From: Rhizobium sp. 11515TR
Lineage (GTDB): Bacteria > Pseudomonadota > Alphaproteobacteria > Rhizobiales > Rhizobiaceae
DNA: 64,000 bases
Assembly (NCBI RefSeq): GCF_002277895.1
Contig: NZ_CP022998.1
Span: forward strand, 2,151,501 to 2,215,500
Direction of reading: 5' to 3'
Positions 16,549 through 25,157 of the stretch are shown piece after piece. A program made the position numbers and the translations under genes. Below the pieces are notes generated by a model that saw only the letters and a list, made by a program, of their open reading frames with translations, had not been told where the DNA came from and did not search any database. Within the stretch, counting starts at the first letter, position 1; each line of letters begins with the position of its first letter.

Positions 16549-18510
16549 ATGACGTCGATCCCGGCTTCACAAATCGTGCGCGTCAATCCGAACGTGCTCA
16601 ATGCCGGCGGCAGTGGGCTCGTTCTTAACGGCCTGATGCTGACCCAGAATACGCAGGTGCCGACCGGAACGGTTTTGTCGTTCCCAAACGATGGCGTCTC
16701 CGTCTCCAATTACTTCGGGCCGTCGGCACTGGAGACCGCGATCGCGGCCGTCTACTTCAACGGCTTCAACACCTCGACGCAGAAGCCCGGTGAAATCCTG
16801 TTTGCGCAATACAACTCCGCATCTGTGGCGGCTTATCTGCGTGGCGGCCCGGTCAATCAACTGACCATTCCGCAGCTCCAGGGCCTCAGCGGCTCCCTGT
16901 CCATCGTCATGGACGGCTACACCTATTCCGCGGCCAGCATCAATCTTTCGGGTGCCACGAGCTATTCCGCCGCAGCCACGCTCATCCAGACCGGCCTTAA
17001 TACGGCCCTTCCGTCTGCTGCAAGCGTGACCGGCTCGATCGCTGCTGGCACTGCATCCGTGACCGCTTCCATTGCCGGAAACACCATGTATGTGACGGCT
17101 GTCAGCTCAGGTACGCTGGTGGTAGGCGCGGTTCTCTCTGGTACTGGCATCACCGCAGGCACTCAGATCGATGCACAGATTTCCGGCACGCCTGGTGGTA
17201 TCGGTGAATATGCGGTGTCGAAGACGCAGGTTGTCGCGAGCGGAACCATCACTGCCTCCTATGGCACCCTGACCGTGACCGCTGTCTCTTCTGGCACCCT
17301 ATCTGTGGGGCAGACGATCACTGGAGGCACGACGCTTGCCAACACCAACATCACGGCATTGGGAACCGGCGCGGGCGGGACTGGTACCTATATCGTCAAT
17401 CTTACGCAGACTGTCTCCAGCGGCACACTGACGGCCACCGGATCGGCTCTGGTTGTATCCTTTGACTCCATTTCTGGCGGCTTCGTCATCAAGTCTGGCT
17501 CGCGTGGCAATCAGTCCACTGTTGCTTACGCGACCGGTACTCTCGCCGCGCCGATCTTCGTGACCCAGGCAACCGGTGCGGTCCTTTCTCAGGGTGCGAA
17601 GGCAACCAGCCCTGCCGCATTCATGACTTCCATCACGAACCTTACCCAGAACTGGGCAACGTTTATGACGCTGTTCGATCCGGACAATGGTTCTGGCTGT
17701 GCTCAGAAGCTGGAATTTGCTGTCTGGACCAACAACCAGAACAAGCGTTGGGCCTATATCGCGTGGGATACCGATGTCACCCCGACCGCAAGCAACAACG
17801 CAACGACCAGCTTTGGCAACATCGTGCAGGCAGCGAACTATGATGGCGTCGCCCCGATCTATCAGCCGCTCAATGCATCAACGCCGGCAGTCGATATTGC
17901 GGCCTTTGTCTGTGGTATCGCAGCATCGATCGATTACACAGCCCTGAATGGTCGCATCACCTTTGCCTTCCGTGGTCAGGACGGTCTCATCGCTGGCGTC
18001 ACTGACGCTACGACGGCCAATAACCTGACGGCGAACGGCTATAATTTCTACGGCGCTTATGCCACCGCAAATCAGCAGTTTGTGGAATTCCAGACTGGCC
18101 TTGTCTCCGGCGAATTCCAATGGCTGGATAGTTATGTCAACCAGATTTGGTTGAATAACGCTCTTCAGCTCGCGCTGATGGAGCTACTGCAGAACGTCAA
18201 CTCCATCCCCTATAACAATCAGGGCTATGGATTGATGCGGGCCGCATGCTCTGACCCCATTGCAGCAGCCTTGAACGCTGGCGTCATCCGAGCCGGCGTT
18301 ACGCTCTCGAATCTCCAAAGAGCACAGGTCCGCAACGCTACTGGAACCGATACCGCATGGCAGGTCATCCAGCAGCAGGGTTGGTATCTCCAGATTGTTG
18401 ATGCCGCTCCGCAGGTCAGACAGGCCCGTCAGTCGCCCCCGAGCACCTTCTTTTATACAGACGGAGAAAGCGTCCAACAGATAGTTTTGGGCAGCATTCT
18501 CATCCAGTAA
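16549..18510 (+). CDS. Tail sheath protein, DUF3383 type, with two inserted modules
   Basis: 653 residues, longer than the ~500 expected. The start [20 protein letters not shown] and [20 protein letters not shown], and the C-terminal half with [29 protein letters not shown] and FEFQ-like [19 protein letters not shown], match DUF3383 sheath-like proteins. It forms the contractile sheath. Residues ~169-297 hold two tandem copies of the shared module, placed between an alpha helix ([15 protein letters not shown]) and the strand [16 protein letters not shown], which would normally be adjacent. Confidence 0.82.
   Translation: MTSIPASQIVRVNPNVLNAGGSGLVLNGLMLTQNTQVPTGTVLSFPNDGVSVSNYFGPSALETAIAAVYFNGFNTSTQKPGEILFAQYNSASVAAYLRGGPVNQLTIPQLQGLSGSLSIVMDGYTYSAASINLSGATSYSAAATLIQTGLNTALPSAASVTGSIAAGTASVTASIAGNTMYVTAVSSGTLVVGAVLSGTGITAGTQIDAQISGTPGGIGEYAVSKTQVVASGTITASYGTLTVTAVSSGTLSVGQTITGGTTLANTNITALGTGAGGTGTYIVNLTQTVSSGTLTATGSALVVSFDSISGGFVIKSGSRGNQSTVAYATGTLAAPIFVTQATGAVLSQGAKATSPAAFMTSITNLTQNWATFMTLFDPDNGSGCAQKLEFAVWTNNQNKRWAYIAWDTDVTPTASNNATTSFGNIVQAANYDGVAPIYQPLNASTPAVDIAAFVCGIAASIDYTALNGRITFAFRGQDGLIAGVTDATTANNLTANGYNFYGAYATANQQFVEFQTGLVSGEFQWLDSYVNQIWLNNALQLALMELLQNVNSIPYNNQGYGLMRAACSDPIAAALNAGVIRAGVTLSNLQRAQVRNATGTDTAWQVIQQQGWYLQIVDAAPQVRQARQSPPSTFFYTDGESVQQIVLGSILIQ
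17053..17253 (+). repeat. Beta-module copy 3 (sheath, first)
   Basis: About 67 codons reading [20 protein letters not shown] and ending near [20 protein letters not shown]. It is followed at once by copy 4. Confidence 0.7.
17257..17439 (+). repeat. Beta-module copy 4 (sheath, second)
   Basis: About 61 codons reading [20 protein letters not shown] and ending near [20 protein letters not shown]. Shorter than the other copies because the first strand is missing, so it is partial or merged with copy 3. Confidence 0.65.
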
Positions 18511-18533
18511 CCCGGAAAATCAGGAGAACTTAA

Positions 18534-18965
18534 ATGGCATCGCTTACTTCAGCGAATGCGGTCATCACGCTCAGGATTCCGGGGCTCTTCAATACCCCGG
18601 TCACTCTGCAGGGGTTCATGACCGACAATATCTATGACACCCCCACAGTCGAAGTGAACCAGACGGCCATGGGTGTCGATGGCAAGCTATCTGCCGGTTT
18701 TGTCTTCAATCCCATCGATCAGACGTTCTATATCCAGGCGGATTCCTCATCTGGTGACATCTTCGATACGTGGTGGGGGAACATGATCACGCAGCGGGAT
18801 ACGTTCCGCTGCTTTGGGGAAACAACCCTCCCGGCTTTGGGCACCACCTATACCTCCAACAATGGCGCCCTGATCAGTTGGCCGCCGATCCCGACTGCTG
18901 GGAAGATCCTGCAGGGTCGGCAAGCGCTGATCCGCTGGGAAAACATCGTTCCGAATCCACTTTGA
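18534..18965 (+). CDS. Tail tube protein
   Basis: 143 residues immediately after the sheath. The content is mostly beta strands with FNTPVTLQGFMTDNIYDTPT and GKLSAGFVFNPIDQTFYIQA, similar to DUF3277-type tail tube proteins of contractile phages. It should polymerise into the inner tail tube. Size, position after the sheath and before the tail chaperone, and the AGGAGAA ribosome binding site all fit a highly expressed tube gene. Confidence 0.78.
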   Translation: MASLTSANAVITLRIPGLFNTPVTLQGFMTDNIYDTPTVEVNQTAMGVDGKLSAGFVFNPIDQTFYIQADSSSGDIFDTWWGNMITQRDTFRCFGETTLPALGTTYTSNNGALISWPPIPTAGKILQGRQALIRWENIVPNPL

Positions 18966-18975
18966 GGCTTAGTGA

Positions 18976-19482
18976 ATGGCTCGCAAAGAGATTGACGTGT
19001 CGATCACGGACGAGGGTCGTGATCAGGGTAAGGTGTTTCATATCAAGGAAATGCCTGCCATGCAGGCCGAGCAATGGGCGATGCGTGCGCTTATGGCCGT
19101 GGCCCGTTCTGGTGTTGACATTGGCCAAGCTGCTTCCGGTGGCATGCAGGCATTGGCCTATCTGGGCATTGAGGCCATCACGAAGGTTCACTTCGAGGAT
19201 GTCAAGCCTCTCTTGGATGAGATGCTGGATTGTGTCTCGGTTAAGCCGAACCTCAAGAATCTGGCTATCGTCAGGCCTCTGATGGAGGAGGATATCGAGG
19301 AAGTTCAAACCCTACTGCAGCTCCGCAAGGAGGTGCTGAATCTCCATCTGGGTTTTTCGAATGCCGCCGACCAGTCGAAGTCAACCTTGGGCACATCGGC
19401 GTCGAACTCCTCGAATACCCCAATCTCCCAAGATCCATCGGTACGGTTCTCTCAATCTCGCCCAGCAAAACCACAGCGCTAA
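18976..19482 (+). CDS. Tail assembly chaperone, short product
   Basis: 168 residues from MARKEIDVSITDEGRDQGKV. The first ~125 residues are helical and conserved-looking (YLGIEAITKVHFEDVKPLLD; LLQLRKEVLNLHLGF). The last ~40 (NAADQSKSTLGTSASNSSNT and onward) are low-complexity, as expected beyond a frameshift site. By analogy with lambda gpG it coats or helps assemble the tape measure inside the cytoplasm. A slippery heptamer at 19350-19356 allows the longer product. Confidence 0.78.
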   Translation: MARKEIDVSITDEGRDQGKVFHIKEMPAMQAEQWAMRALMAVARSGVDIGQAASGGMQALAYLGIEAITKVHFEDVKPLLDEMLDCVSVKPNLKNLAIVRPLMEEDIEEVQTLLQLRKEVLNLHLGFSNAADQSKSTLGTSASNSSNTPISQDPSVRFSQSRPAKPQR

Positions 19483-19592
19483 GGGATTTGAGCGAATTCC
19501 TTTCCGTTGAAGATGTCTATTCCATCATCGAAGTATCCAAGATCGATGGTCACAATACCCGCCTAATCAACGATCACAATAAGCAAAAGTGA
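18976..19592 (+). CDS. Tail assembly chaperone, -1 frameshift fusion product
   Basis: If ribosomes slip by -1 at G-GGT-TTT (19350-19356), translation continues from 19356 in the other frame to TGA at 19590-19592. The result is a ~205-residue protein with codons 18976-19356 joined to 19356-19592. The added 78 residues include LSEFLSVEDVYSIIEVSKID and HNTRLINDHNKQK, a conserved-looking C-terminal domain that has no start codon of its own in a usable place. Lambda gpGT is the paradigm; the fusion here is predicted, not observed. Confidence 0.72.
19350..19356 (+). promoter_or_regulatory. Slippery heptamer G GGT TTT for -1 frameshift
   Basis: The bases GGGTTTT are read in the zero frame as G GGT TTT, a perfect X-XXY-YYZ slip site, just upstream of the low-complexity zero-frame tail. 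After slipping, the next codons are TTC GAA TGC. Confidence 0.7.
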
Positions 19593-19601
19593 GACAGATC
19601 A

Positions 19602-21857
19602 TTGCCGACGATTGTTGACTCGCTGATCGTTACGCTCGGCTTAGACCCGACACAGTTCACTAAGGGCCAGAAGGAAGCGGCAAACGCCTTCCTGAAGACC
19701 AAGCAGGAAGCTGAAAAGTCTGGAAAGGGCATTGAAGAGGCGAGCAAGAGGGCCGCCGACTCTATCAGCAAGGTCACGCGCGAAGTCCTCGGTCTTTACG
19801 CCGTCTTCGTTGGTGCCCGCGGCATCAAGGAATTCATCGGTGATCTGGTCGGTGCCGATGCTGCCCTTGGCCGGTTCTCTCGCAACCTCACCACATCACC
19901 ACAGACGCTCTATGCATGGGGTGCGGCTGCCGAACGGGTAGGGGGTTCTAACGAAGCCACAGCGGCAACATTCGAGCGCATCGGCAAAGCGCTCTATGAC
20001 CTGCACCGCAATGGGCAGGCCCTTCCAAAGGAATATGCGCAGCTTCAAGCCCTCACGGGTATGAATATCGACCGTGATCACGGTATCGATAAGTTTCTTC
20101 AGGATACCGCAGCTGCCCTCCAGCGCCTCAATCAGATAGATCCGTCGCAAGTTCACTTCATTGCCCAGGGTATGGGCATTGATGACGCAACTGCGAATGT
20201 AATGATCAAATACGGTTCCGCGATCGGAGCTTATATTGATCAGTTGAAGAAGCTTGCGCCGCAGAACGACGCAATCAAAGCGGCGCAAGATCTTCAAGAG
20301 AAGTGGGCCACGCTTCAGCAGACTGCAGTTAATCTCGCCAATACCATCCTTGATAGGCTTGGCCCGCAGATCGCCGACCTTCTGTCGAAAATGACGGACT
20401 GGATCTCCAAGAATGGGGATTGGATCAATTCTGGCATTGTAAAAGCCGTTGGCGAGTTTGCCGACTATCTTAAATCCATCGACTGGAATGCGGTCGGGCA
20501 GGGCCTGAAGGAATTCGGCAATGATGCAAAGGCCGTAGCAGATGCGCTTGGCGGGGTGGTGCGAGCGACTGAAATCCTGATTGGTCTTTGGGCTGGCGGC
20601 AAAGCTCTTGGAATGCTCGGGAGCCTTCGCAATATTATCAGTGGTGGTGGCGCGTCCGCAGCATCTGCAGGCGCAAGCAGTGGCCTGATGGCGTTCCTTG
20701 GCAGAGCTGGCATCGTAGCAGCCGGAATTGGAACCGCCATCTGGGGAGCTGAAAAATATAAAGAAAGGCATGCAGCAGGCCAAATTGAAACCCCAGAGCA
20801 GCAAGATCGGATCGATAAATTCAATCAATGGCGTTCAGGCCATAAGGGAGCATTCTCTTCATGGCTGGGCTCGCTGTTTGGCGGAAATAAAGATATCAGT
20901 GGCCATGCCGATGCTTTGCAGAATAATCCGGCACTAGGTGCCGCTGTGCTTGGCAATGGCCGGGATGGCGCACTGGACTCGTTCCTTGGCGGTACTGTAG
21001 ACGGACGCCCGATCTCTAAATCCAACCCCGTTCCGGTTGTTGCCGCTGATCAGCAGAGTGGCGGCGGCTTCTGGAGCAAGCTCGGTAGCGCCATTGGTAG
21101 CTTCTTTGGCGGCGGCTCTGCTTCATCGGGGGCACCGTCGGTTGGTTCGTCTGATAATAATAACGGCCCAGTACAAGCGATTGGCCCATCTGCCGGCGAA
21201 AGAGGTTGGTGGACAAAAGATCGTCAGAAACATGCCTTTGATAGGCTTACCAAAGAAGCCGGGTTGAGCCCACAGGGCGCGAAGGCGCTCATCTCTCGCT
21301 GGATGAATGTCGAAGCATCTGGTGGCCCTGGAGAAGTTAATTCGATCGGTGCCACCGGCATTGCCCAAATGCTTGGCCCTCGAAAGCGCCGTTTGCTTCA
21401 GATGGCGCAGGAGCGGGGTGTTTCCTTCAAGGACTATGACCTTCAGTTAAGCCATATCATCGAAGAATTGAATGGCTCTGAGGCTAGAGCGGGTCAACGG
21501 TTGCGAAGCGCCAAGACGGCTGAGGAAGGCGCGATTGGTGCTAGTATGTTCGAGCGAGCTGAGGGCTATAACGCCCTGACTGGCCGAGACAACTTCACTG
21601 GCCGAACGCTTGGCGGCATGCGGGGAATGGATAAATTCGTCGGGGACTCGCTTGCTGGAGCTGCCCTAAGTTCCCGCCTATCAACCATTTCCAATGACAA
21701 TCGTTCGTCCACATCTACAACATCGCATCAGTTCAGCGTTGGGCAGATCAACGTCAATGCTCCGAATGCAACGGACGCTCAAGGTATCGCCAACAAGGTC
21801 ACAGATGCGATGGTTAGATCCACAGCAGCAGCAACGGCAAATTATGGGCCTCGATAA
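19602..21857 (+). CDS. Tape measure protein with C-terminal muralytic domain
   Basis: 751 residues, TTG start. The N-terminal part (SLIVTLGLDPTQFTKGQKEA, then a long helical coiled-coil region) is typical of tape measures. Residues 60-75 and ~345-375 hold hydrophobic segments. Gly/Ser-rich linkers precede a lysozyme- or transglycosylase-like domain at ~533-670 (WWTKDRQKHAFDRLTKEAGL; GATGIAQMLGPRKRRLL). The protein sets tail length and probably opens peptidoglycan during DNA entry. The catalytic residue cannot be assigned with certainty. Confidence 0.85.
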   Translation: MPTIVDSLIVTLGLDPTQFTKGQKEAANAFLKTKQEAEKSGKGIEEASKRAADSISKVTREVLGLYAVFVGARGIKEFIGDLVGADAALGRFSRNLTTSPQTLYAWGAAAERVGGSNEATAATFERIGKALYDLHRNGQALPKEYAQLQALTGMNIDRDHGIDKFLQDTAAALQRLNQIDPSQVHFIAQGMGIDDATANVMIKYGSAIGAYIDQLKKLAPQNDAIKAAQDLQEKWATLQQTAVNLANTILDRLGPQIADLLSKMTDWISKNGDWINSGIVKAVGEFADYLKSIDWNAVGQGLKEFGNDAKAVADALGGVVRATEILIGLWAGGKALGMLGSLRNIISGGGASAASAGASSGLMAFLGRAGIVAAGIGTAIWGAEKYKERHAAGQIETPEQQDRIDKFNQWRSGHKGAFSSWLGSLFGGNKDISGHADALQNNPALGAAVLGNGRDGALDSFLGGTVDGRPISKSNPVPVVAADQQSGGGFWSKLGSAIGSFFGGGSASSGAPSVGSSDNNNGPVQAIGPSAGERGWWTKDRQKHAFDRLTKEAGLSPQGAKALISRWMNVEASGGPGEVNSIGATGIAQMLGPRKRRLLQMAQERGVSFKDYDLQLSHIIEELNGSEARAGQRLRSAKTAEEGAIGASMFERAEGYNALTGRDNFTGRTLGGMRGMDKFVGDSLAGAALSSRLSTISNDNRSSTSTTSHQFSVGQINVNAPNATDAQGIANKVTDAMVRSTAAATANYGPR

Positions 21858-22498
21858 TGGCATTCCCGGTCAACGTTCCCCGCGCGCCGGGAGTGCCGTC
21901 CGTTTTATTTGCGGCTGGCGCAGGACAGATCATCTCTCTTCTGACGCAGGATGCAGTCTCTCTCTTTAGCGGTGGCTCCCTACAGCAGCCATGGGGTATC
22001 TATCTGGGAGGCTCGCCCGTTGTCCTGGCTGACAATGTGGTGAGTTTCGACTTTCGCCAACAATATACGATCTCTGATTACCCAGTAGAACAGGGGGCCT
22101 TTGCTTCCTACAATAAAGTGCAAGTTCCGTTTGATGGCCGGTTCAGGTTCTCCACGGGCGGGTCTGACGACGATAAGTCTGCATTCGTCCAGTCGATACG
22201 AGATATCATCGGTGACCTAAATCTCTATACAATCGTCACGCCGATCGCGATCTATTCGAGTGTGAACCTAACGCATTGGGATTACGGGCAGACGGCTACC
22301 AATGGCGTCGGGCTGCTTACGATCGATGTCTGGACGGAAGAGGTGCGCGAAACGGGCGTACAGGCGATGTCCAACACCCAGAGCCCTACTGCAGCCTCTC
22401 AGGTAAATGGTGGAACCGTACAGCCGGTTTCCGCCACATCGTTGCAGTCTGCCCAAACCGGCGCGATACGGTCCTCTGGCGGTCGATTGGCGGGATAG
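21857..22498 (+). CDS. Baseplate protein, tube-proximal (Dit-like position)
   Basis: 213 residues; its ATG overlaps the tape-measure stop. A beta-rich core (WGIYLGGSPVVLADNVVSFD; TISDYPVEQGAFASYNKVQV; SVNLTHWDYGQTATNGVGLL) is followed by a low-complexity Ser/Thr/Gln-rich tail. Proteins with the YPVE-x-G-x-FASYNKV strand occupy the first baseplate ring in small contractile phages. Exact family not certain. Confidence 0.65.
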   Translation: MAFPVNVPRAPGVPSVLFAAGAGQIISLLTQDAVSLFSGGSLQQPWGIYLGGSPVVLADNVVSFDFRQQYTISDYPVEQGAFASYNKVQVPFDGRFRFSTGGSDDDKSAFVQSIRDIIGDLNLYTIVTPIAIYSSVNLTHWDYGQTATNGVGLLTIDVWTEEVRETGVQAMSNTQSPTAASQVNGGTVQPVSATSLQSAQTGAIRSSGGRLAG

Positions 22499-22503
22499 CA
22501 AGC

Positions 22504-22806
22504 ATGTTGATTGTCCCACTTCAGGCCGTTCCAAACCAGACGGTCACCGTGACGCTCAATGATCAGGTTACGCAGATCAACGTTTACCAGACGTATAATG
22601 GTCTGTTTATCGATGTCTATTTGGAAAATGATCTGATCATCGGTGGCGTGATTTGCGAGAATCAAAACCGCATCATCCGGTCTGCCTATCTTGGATATTC
22701 CGGCGACTTTGCATTTATCGACATGCAAGGAGCCAATGATCCGGATTACACTGGTCTGGGAACGAGATATTTTCTCGCTTACCTATCCGAAACTGAACTT
22801 TCGTAA
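22504..22806 (+). CDS. Baseplate plug protein, Pam3 gp18-like
   Basis: 100 residues from ATG 22504, six bases after the upstream stop. The sequence is a single beta domain: IVPLQAVPNQTVTVTLNDQV, QINVYQTYNGLFIDVYLEND, LIIGGVICENQNRIIRS. This pattern matches the small plug domain found in simple contractile baseplates such as cyanophage Pam3. It sits at the tube-hub junction. The match is by memory of the motif. Confidence 0.7.
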   Translation: MLIVPLQAVPNQTVTVTLNDQVTQINVYQTYNGLFIDVYLENDLIIGGVICENQNRIIRSAYLGYSGDFAFIDMQGANDPDYTGLGTRYFLAYLSETELS

Positions 22807-22812
22807 TGGCGA

Positions 22813-23235
22813 TCATTCGCCAATCTGTTGAAGCACATCCTGCGCCATAAGCCCGAGATCGCCGTAGCAGCTCTGTTCATCGTGACCAACCGTCATGCAC
22901 CAGTGCACATACTCGTTTGATACTGGCTGACAGGCCATGATGAGCGTGGCAGTGACATTGCCGCCCAGCATCTTCAGCTCGTGAATCTTGTCGCGGTGGT
23001 TGTAGGCATTGCCGTAGGCACAGTTCGAGAAATAGCCGGCATAGCGAACCAGCGTTTCATGATTTTCTGTGTTCAAGTCTTTTGCGCTGGCATGGTCAAT
23101 AAATGACGCGATGAGCAGCAGGACCGCAAAGAAGATGAGCGTCAGCAACGTCCGAATAAATCTCGGGAAGAGCGCGGCGCCTAAAATCAGAACGAGCAGA
23201 AACGGTATAATCATGGGCGCAAAGAATGCGCTCAT
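22813..23235 (-). CDS. Membrane protein encoded against the late operon
   Basis: 140 residues on the minus strand between two baseplate genes. Two hydrophobic stretches lie at residues ~4-22 and 27-46 (LLVLILGAALFPRFIRTLL; LIFFAVLLLIASFID), followed by a soluble domain with four cysteines (SNCAYGNAY, MACQPVS, HWCMTV, QSCYGDL) that would face the periplasm and could form two disulfides. The inverted orientation suggests expression separate from lytic genes, hence a moron or lysogenic-conversion gene. Function unknown. Confidence 0.65.
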   Translation of the reverse strand: MSAFFAPMIIPFLLVLILGAALFPRFIRTLLTLIFFAVLLLIASFIDHASAKDLNTENHETLVRYAGYFSNCAYGNAYNHRDKIHELKMLGGNVTATLIMACQPVSNEYVHWCMTVGHDEQSCYGDLGLMAQDVLQQIGE

Positions 23236-23271
23236 ATCCGCAGTTTAGCAATATTCGGGTTTATCGCTGAT

Positions 23272-24132
23272 ATGTCGTTTACTGAGAAAAAGCTGACAAT
23301 TCAGTTTAACTTGGCAAACGGAAGCTTTGGCAGTGGCAAAAATAACACAGCCACGGTTACGGGCCTGAGGGCATCGGCCAACATCGATGCTACGGGTGGC
23401 GTATCCAGCAACACGATGCGCCTGGCTGTCTACGGTCTGCCTCTGTCGCTGATGAACCAGCTTTCGACCGTGGGAACACAGGCGAATGCTCGGTATAAAA
23501 ATAGCGTCTCCGTAGAGGCCGGCGATGATGAATCTGGAATGACTCTCGTATTCGGAGGCCAGATATTCTCTGCCTTCGTAGATGCCCAGAACATGCCGGA
23601 CGTGGCGTTTCGAGTGGAAGCCGCACCTGGGCCCTTCCAAGCTGTAAAACCCGTCCCTGCGCTTAGTATTCGCGGTTCTGCGGATGCTGCTGGGATGATG
23701 GGCAATCTCGCGAAGCAGATGGGATTTGCGTTCGAAAATAACGGGGTCAACGTCAAGCTCTCCAATCCGTATTTCGGAGGGACGGCGTGGACACAGGCCA
23801 TGGCGATTGCACGCCATGGCAATTTCGATCTGATCTACGAGCCAAACAAGATGGTGATTTCCCCGCGCGGGCAGCCGCGGCAGGGAGATGCCATCCTAAT
23901 CTCTCCGGAGACCGGCTTAGTCGGCTATCCGATGTTCAACCAGAACATCGTGATTGTCCGATGCCTGTTTAATCCGGCGGTAAAGCAGCTCTCGCTTGTC
24001 GAGGTCAAAAGCGACCTCACGCCTGCAAACGGGAAATGGCAGGTCAAGAGCATCTATTATGAGCTGGAATCGCAGACGCCCGGTGGCAAGTGGTTCCAGC
24101 TTCTCGAATTGATCGCGACGGGAACGCAGTGA
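23272..24132 (+). CDS. Baseplate hub protein
   Basis: 286 residues. FTEKKLTIQFNLANGSFGSG at the start, MTLVFGGQIFSAFVDAQNMP and the late GQPRQGDAILISPETGLVGY pattern resemble simple-baseplate hub proteins (gp27 / gpD analogues), which form the trimeric ring holding the spike. It precedes the spike gene by one base, as expected. The weak ribosome binding site upstream suggests the minus-strand gene was inserted next to it. Confidence 0.72.
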   Translation: MSFTEKKLTIQFNLANGSFGSGKNNTATVTGLRASANIDATGGVSSNTMRLAVYGLPLSLMNQLSTVGTQANARYKNSVSVEAGDDESGMTLVFGGQIFSAFVDAQNMPDVAFRVEAAPGPFQAVKPVPALSIRGSADAAGMMGNLAKQMGFAFENNGVNVKLSNPYFGGTAWTQAMAIARHGNFDLIYEPNKMVISPRGQPRQGDAILISPETGLVGYPMFNQNIVIVRCLFNPAVKQLSLVEVKSDLTPANGKWQVKSIYYELESQTPGGKWFQLLELIATGTQ

Positions 24133-24133
24133 G

Positions 24134-24793
24134 ATGGCCGCACCAGAGAAATTCTTTGGCCAGCAGGGCACGTTTGACGATTCCTCGGACTACAATGTTC
24201 GTGACTTCCATATCCGGCAGAGATTGGGAGAGGTCCGGACTATGGTCCCGGTCAAGATTATCGCCGTGCATGGCGGCGGGGTGGGGCCAGCGCCTACGGT
24301 CGATGTCCAGCCGCTCATCAACCAGATAGACGGGCAGGGTAACCAGACCCCTCACGGCATTATCTACGGAATTCCGGTTTCCCGTAGTCAGGGCGGCGGC
24401 AATACGATTATCAATGATCCCAAGGTTGGGGATCTAGGGCATATGTCGGTCAGCGACCGCGATATGTCGTCTCTGAAAGCGAATAAAGGCCAGATATCCA
24501 ATCCCGGCTCGTATCGTACGCATGACCTCGCGGATGGAGTCTACCACGGCAATCTGTTCAATCAGGACACGCCGGATCAATACATCCATTTTCGAGATGA
24601 TGGGATTACGCTGCAAGACAAGAACGGCAACATGATCGAGACCAAGCCAGGCTCGATCGCCATTACCGGAAATCTCACAGTCACCGGCAATATCACCGCA
24701 GGTTTTGGAACTGGCGATAGCGTGACCCTTCAAGGCCATACGCATCCCACCACGCCTCCCGGCCCAGAAGCTGCGCCGAATCCAGGAACATGA
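24134..24793 (+). CDS. Baseplate spike, Gp138-like, with metal-binding tip
   Basis: 219 residues. The N-terminal half contains an OB-like domain (VRTMVPVKIIAVHGGGVGP, ...ADVQP-like VDVQPLINQID) of Gp138-type spikes. The C-terminal half has repeated beta segments (DGITLQDKNGNMIETKPGSI; ITGNLTVTGNITAG) typical of a triangular beta helix, ending GHTHPTTPPGPEAAPN. The HTHP motif binds a metal ion at the tip of such spikes. It punctures the outer membrane during contraction. Confidence 0.82.
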   Translation: MAAPEKFFGQQGTFDDSSDYNVRDFHIRQRLGEVRTMVPVKIIAVHGGGVGPAPTVDVQPLINQIDGQGNQTPHGIIYGIPVSRSQGGGNTIINDPKVGDLGHMSVSDRDMSSLKANKGQISNPGSYRTHDLADGVYHGNLFNQDTPDQYIHFRDDGITLQDKNGNMIETKPGSIAITGNLTVTGNITAGFGTGDSVTLQGHTHPTTPPGPEAAPNPGT

Positions 24794-24794
24794 C

Positions 24795-25145
24795 ATGGAT
24801 ACTCTCTTGCTTGATGTCGAAGCATGGGATCTCGCGGTGGACACCGCAGGCAACATCGCCGTGGCCAGTGAACCCTATGCGCTTGCTCAGGACGCAGCGA
24901 GCGCGATCAGGACGTTCGAGGGTGAAGTTTACTACAATACCTTGCTTGGAATTCCTTATTTCACGCAAATCCTCGGCTATGCACCGCCGATCGCATTGAT
25001 GAAGGCAAACTTCAATGAGGCCGCACTGACTGTCCCCGGCGTGGTGACATCGCAATGCTTTATCACCTCTTGGGAAGATCGTGTAGTGCGCGGGCAAGTC
25101 CAGATCACTGACGAAGACGGCAATACGTCGGCTGCATCCTTCTAA
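24795..25145 (+). CDS. Baseplate wedge protein, gp25-like
   Basis: 116 residues, one base after the spike gene. The segment SEPYALAQDAASAIRTFEGE followed by VYYNTLLGIPYFTQILGY is characteristic of gp25 / W-type wedge proteins, where an E-x-x-L/Y-x-x-x-x-GI-P motif is conserved. It connects the sheath to the baseplate and triggers contraction. Length matches the family. Confidence 0.78.
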   Translation: MDTLLLDVEAWDLAVDTAGNIAVASEPYALAQDAASAIRTFEGEVYYNTLLGIPYFTQILGYAPPIALMKANFNEAALTVPGVVTSQCFITSWEDRVVRGQVQITDEDGNTSAASF

Positions 25146-25157
25146 GGATTTCATTAA

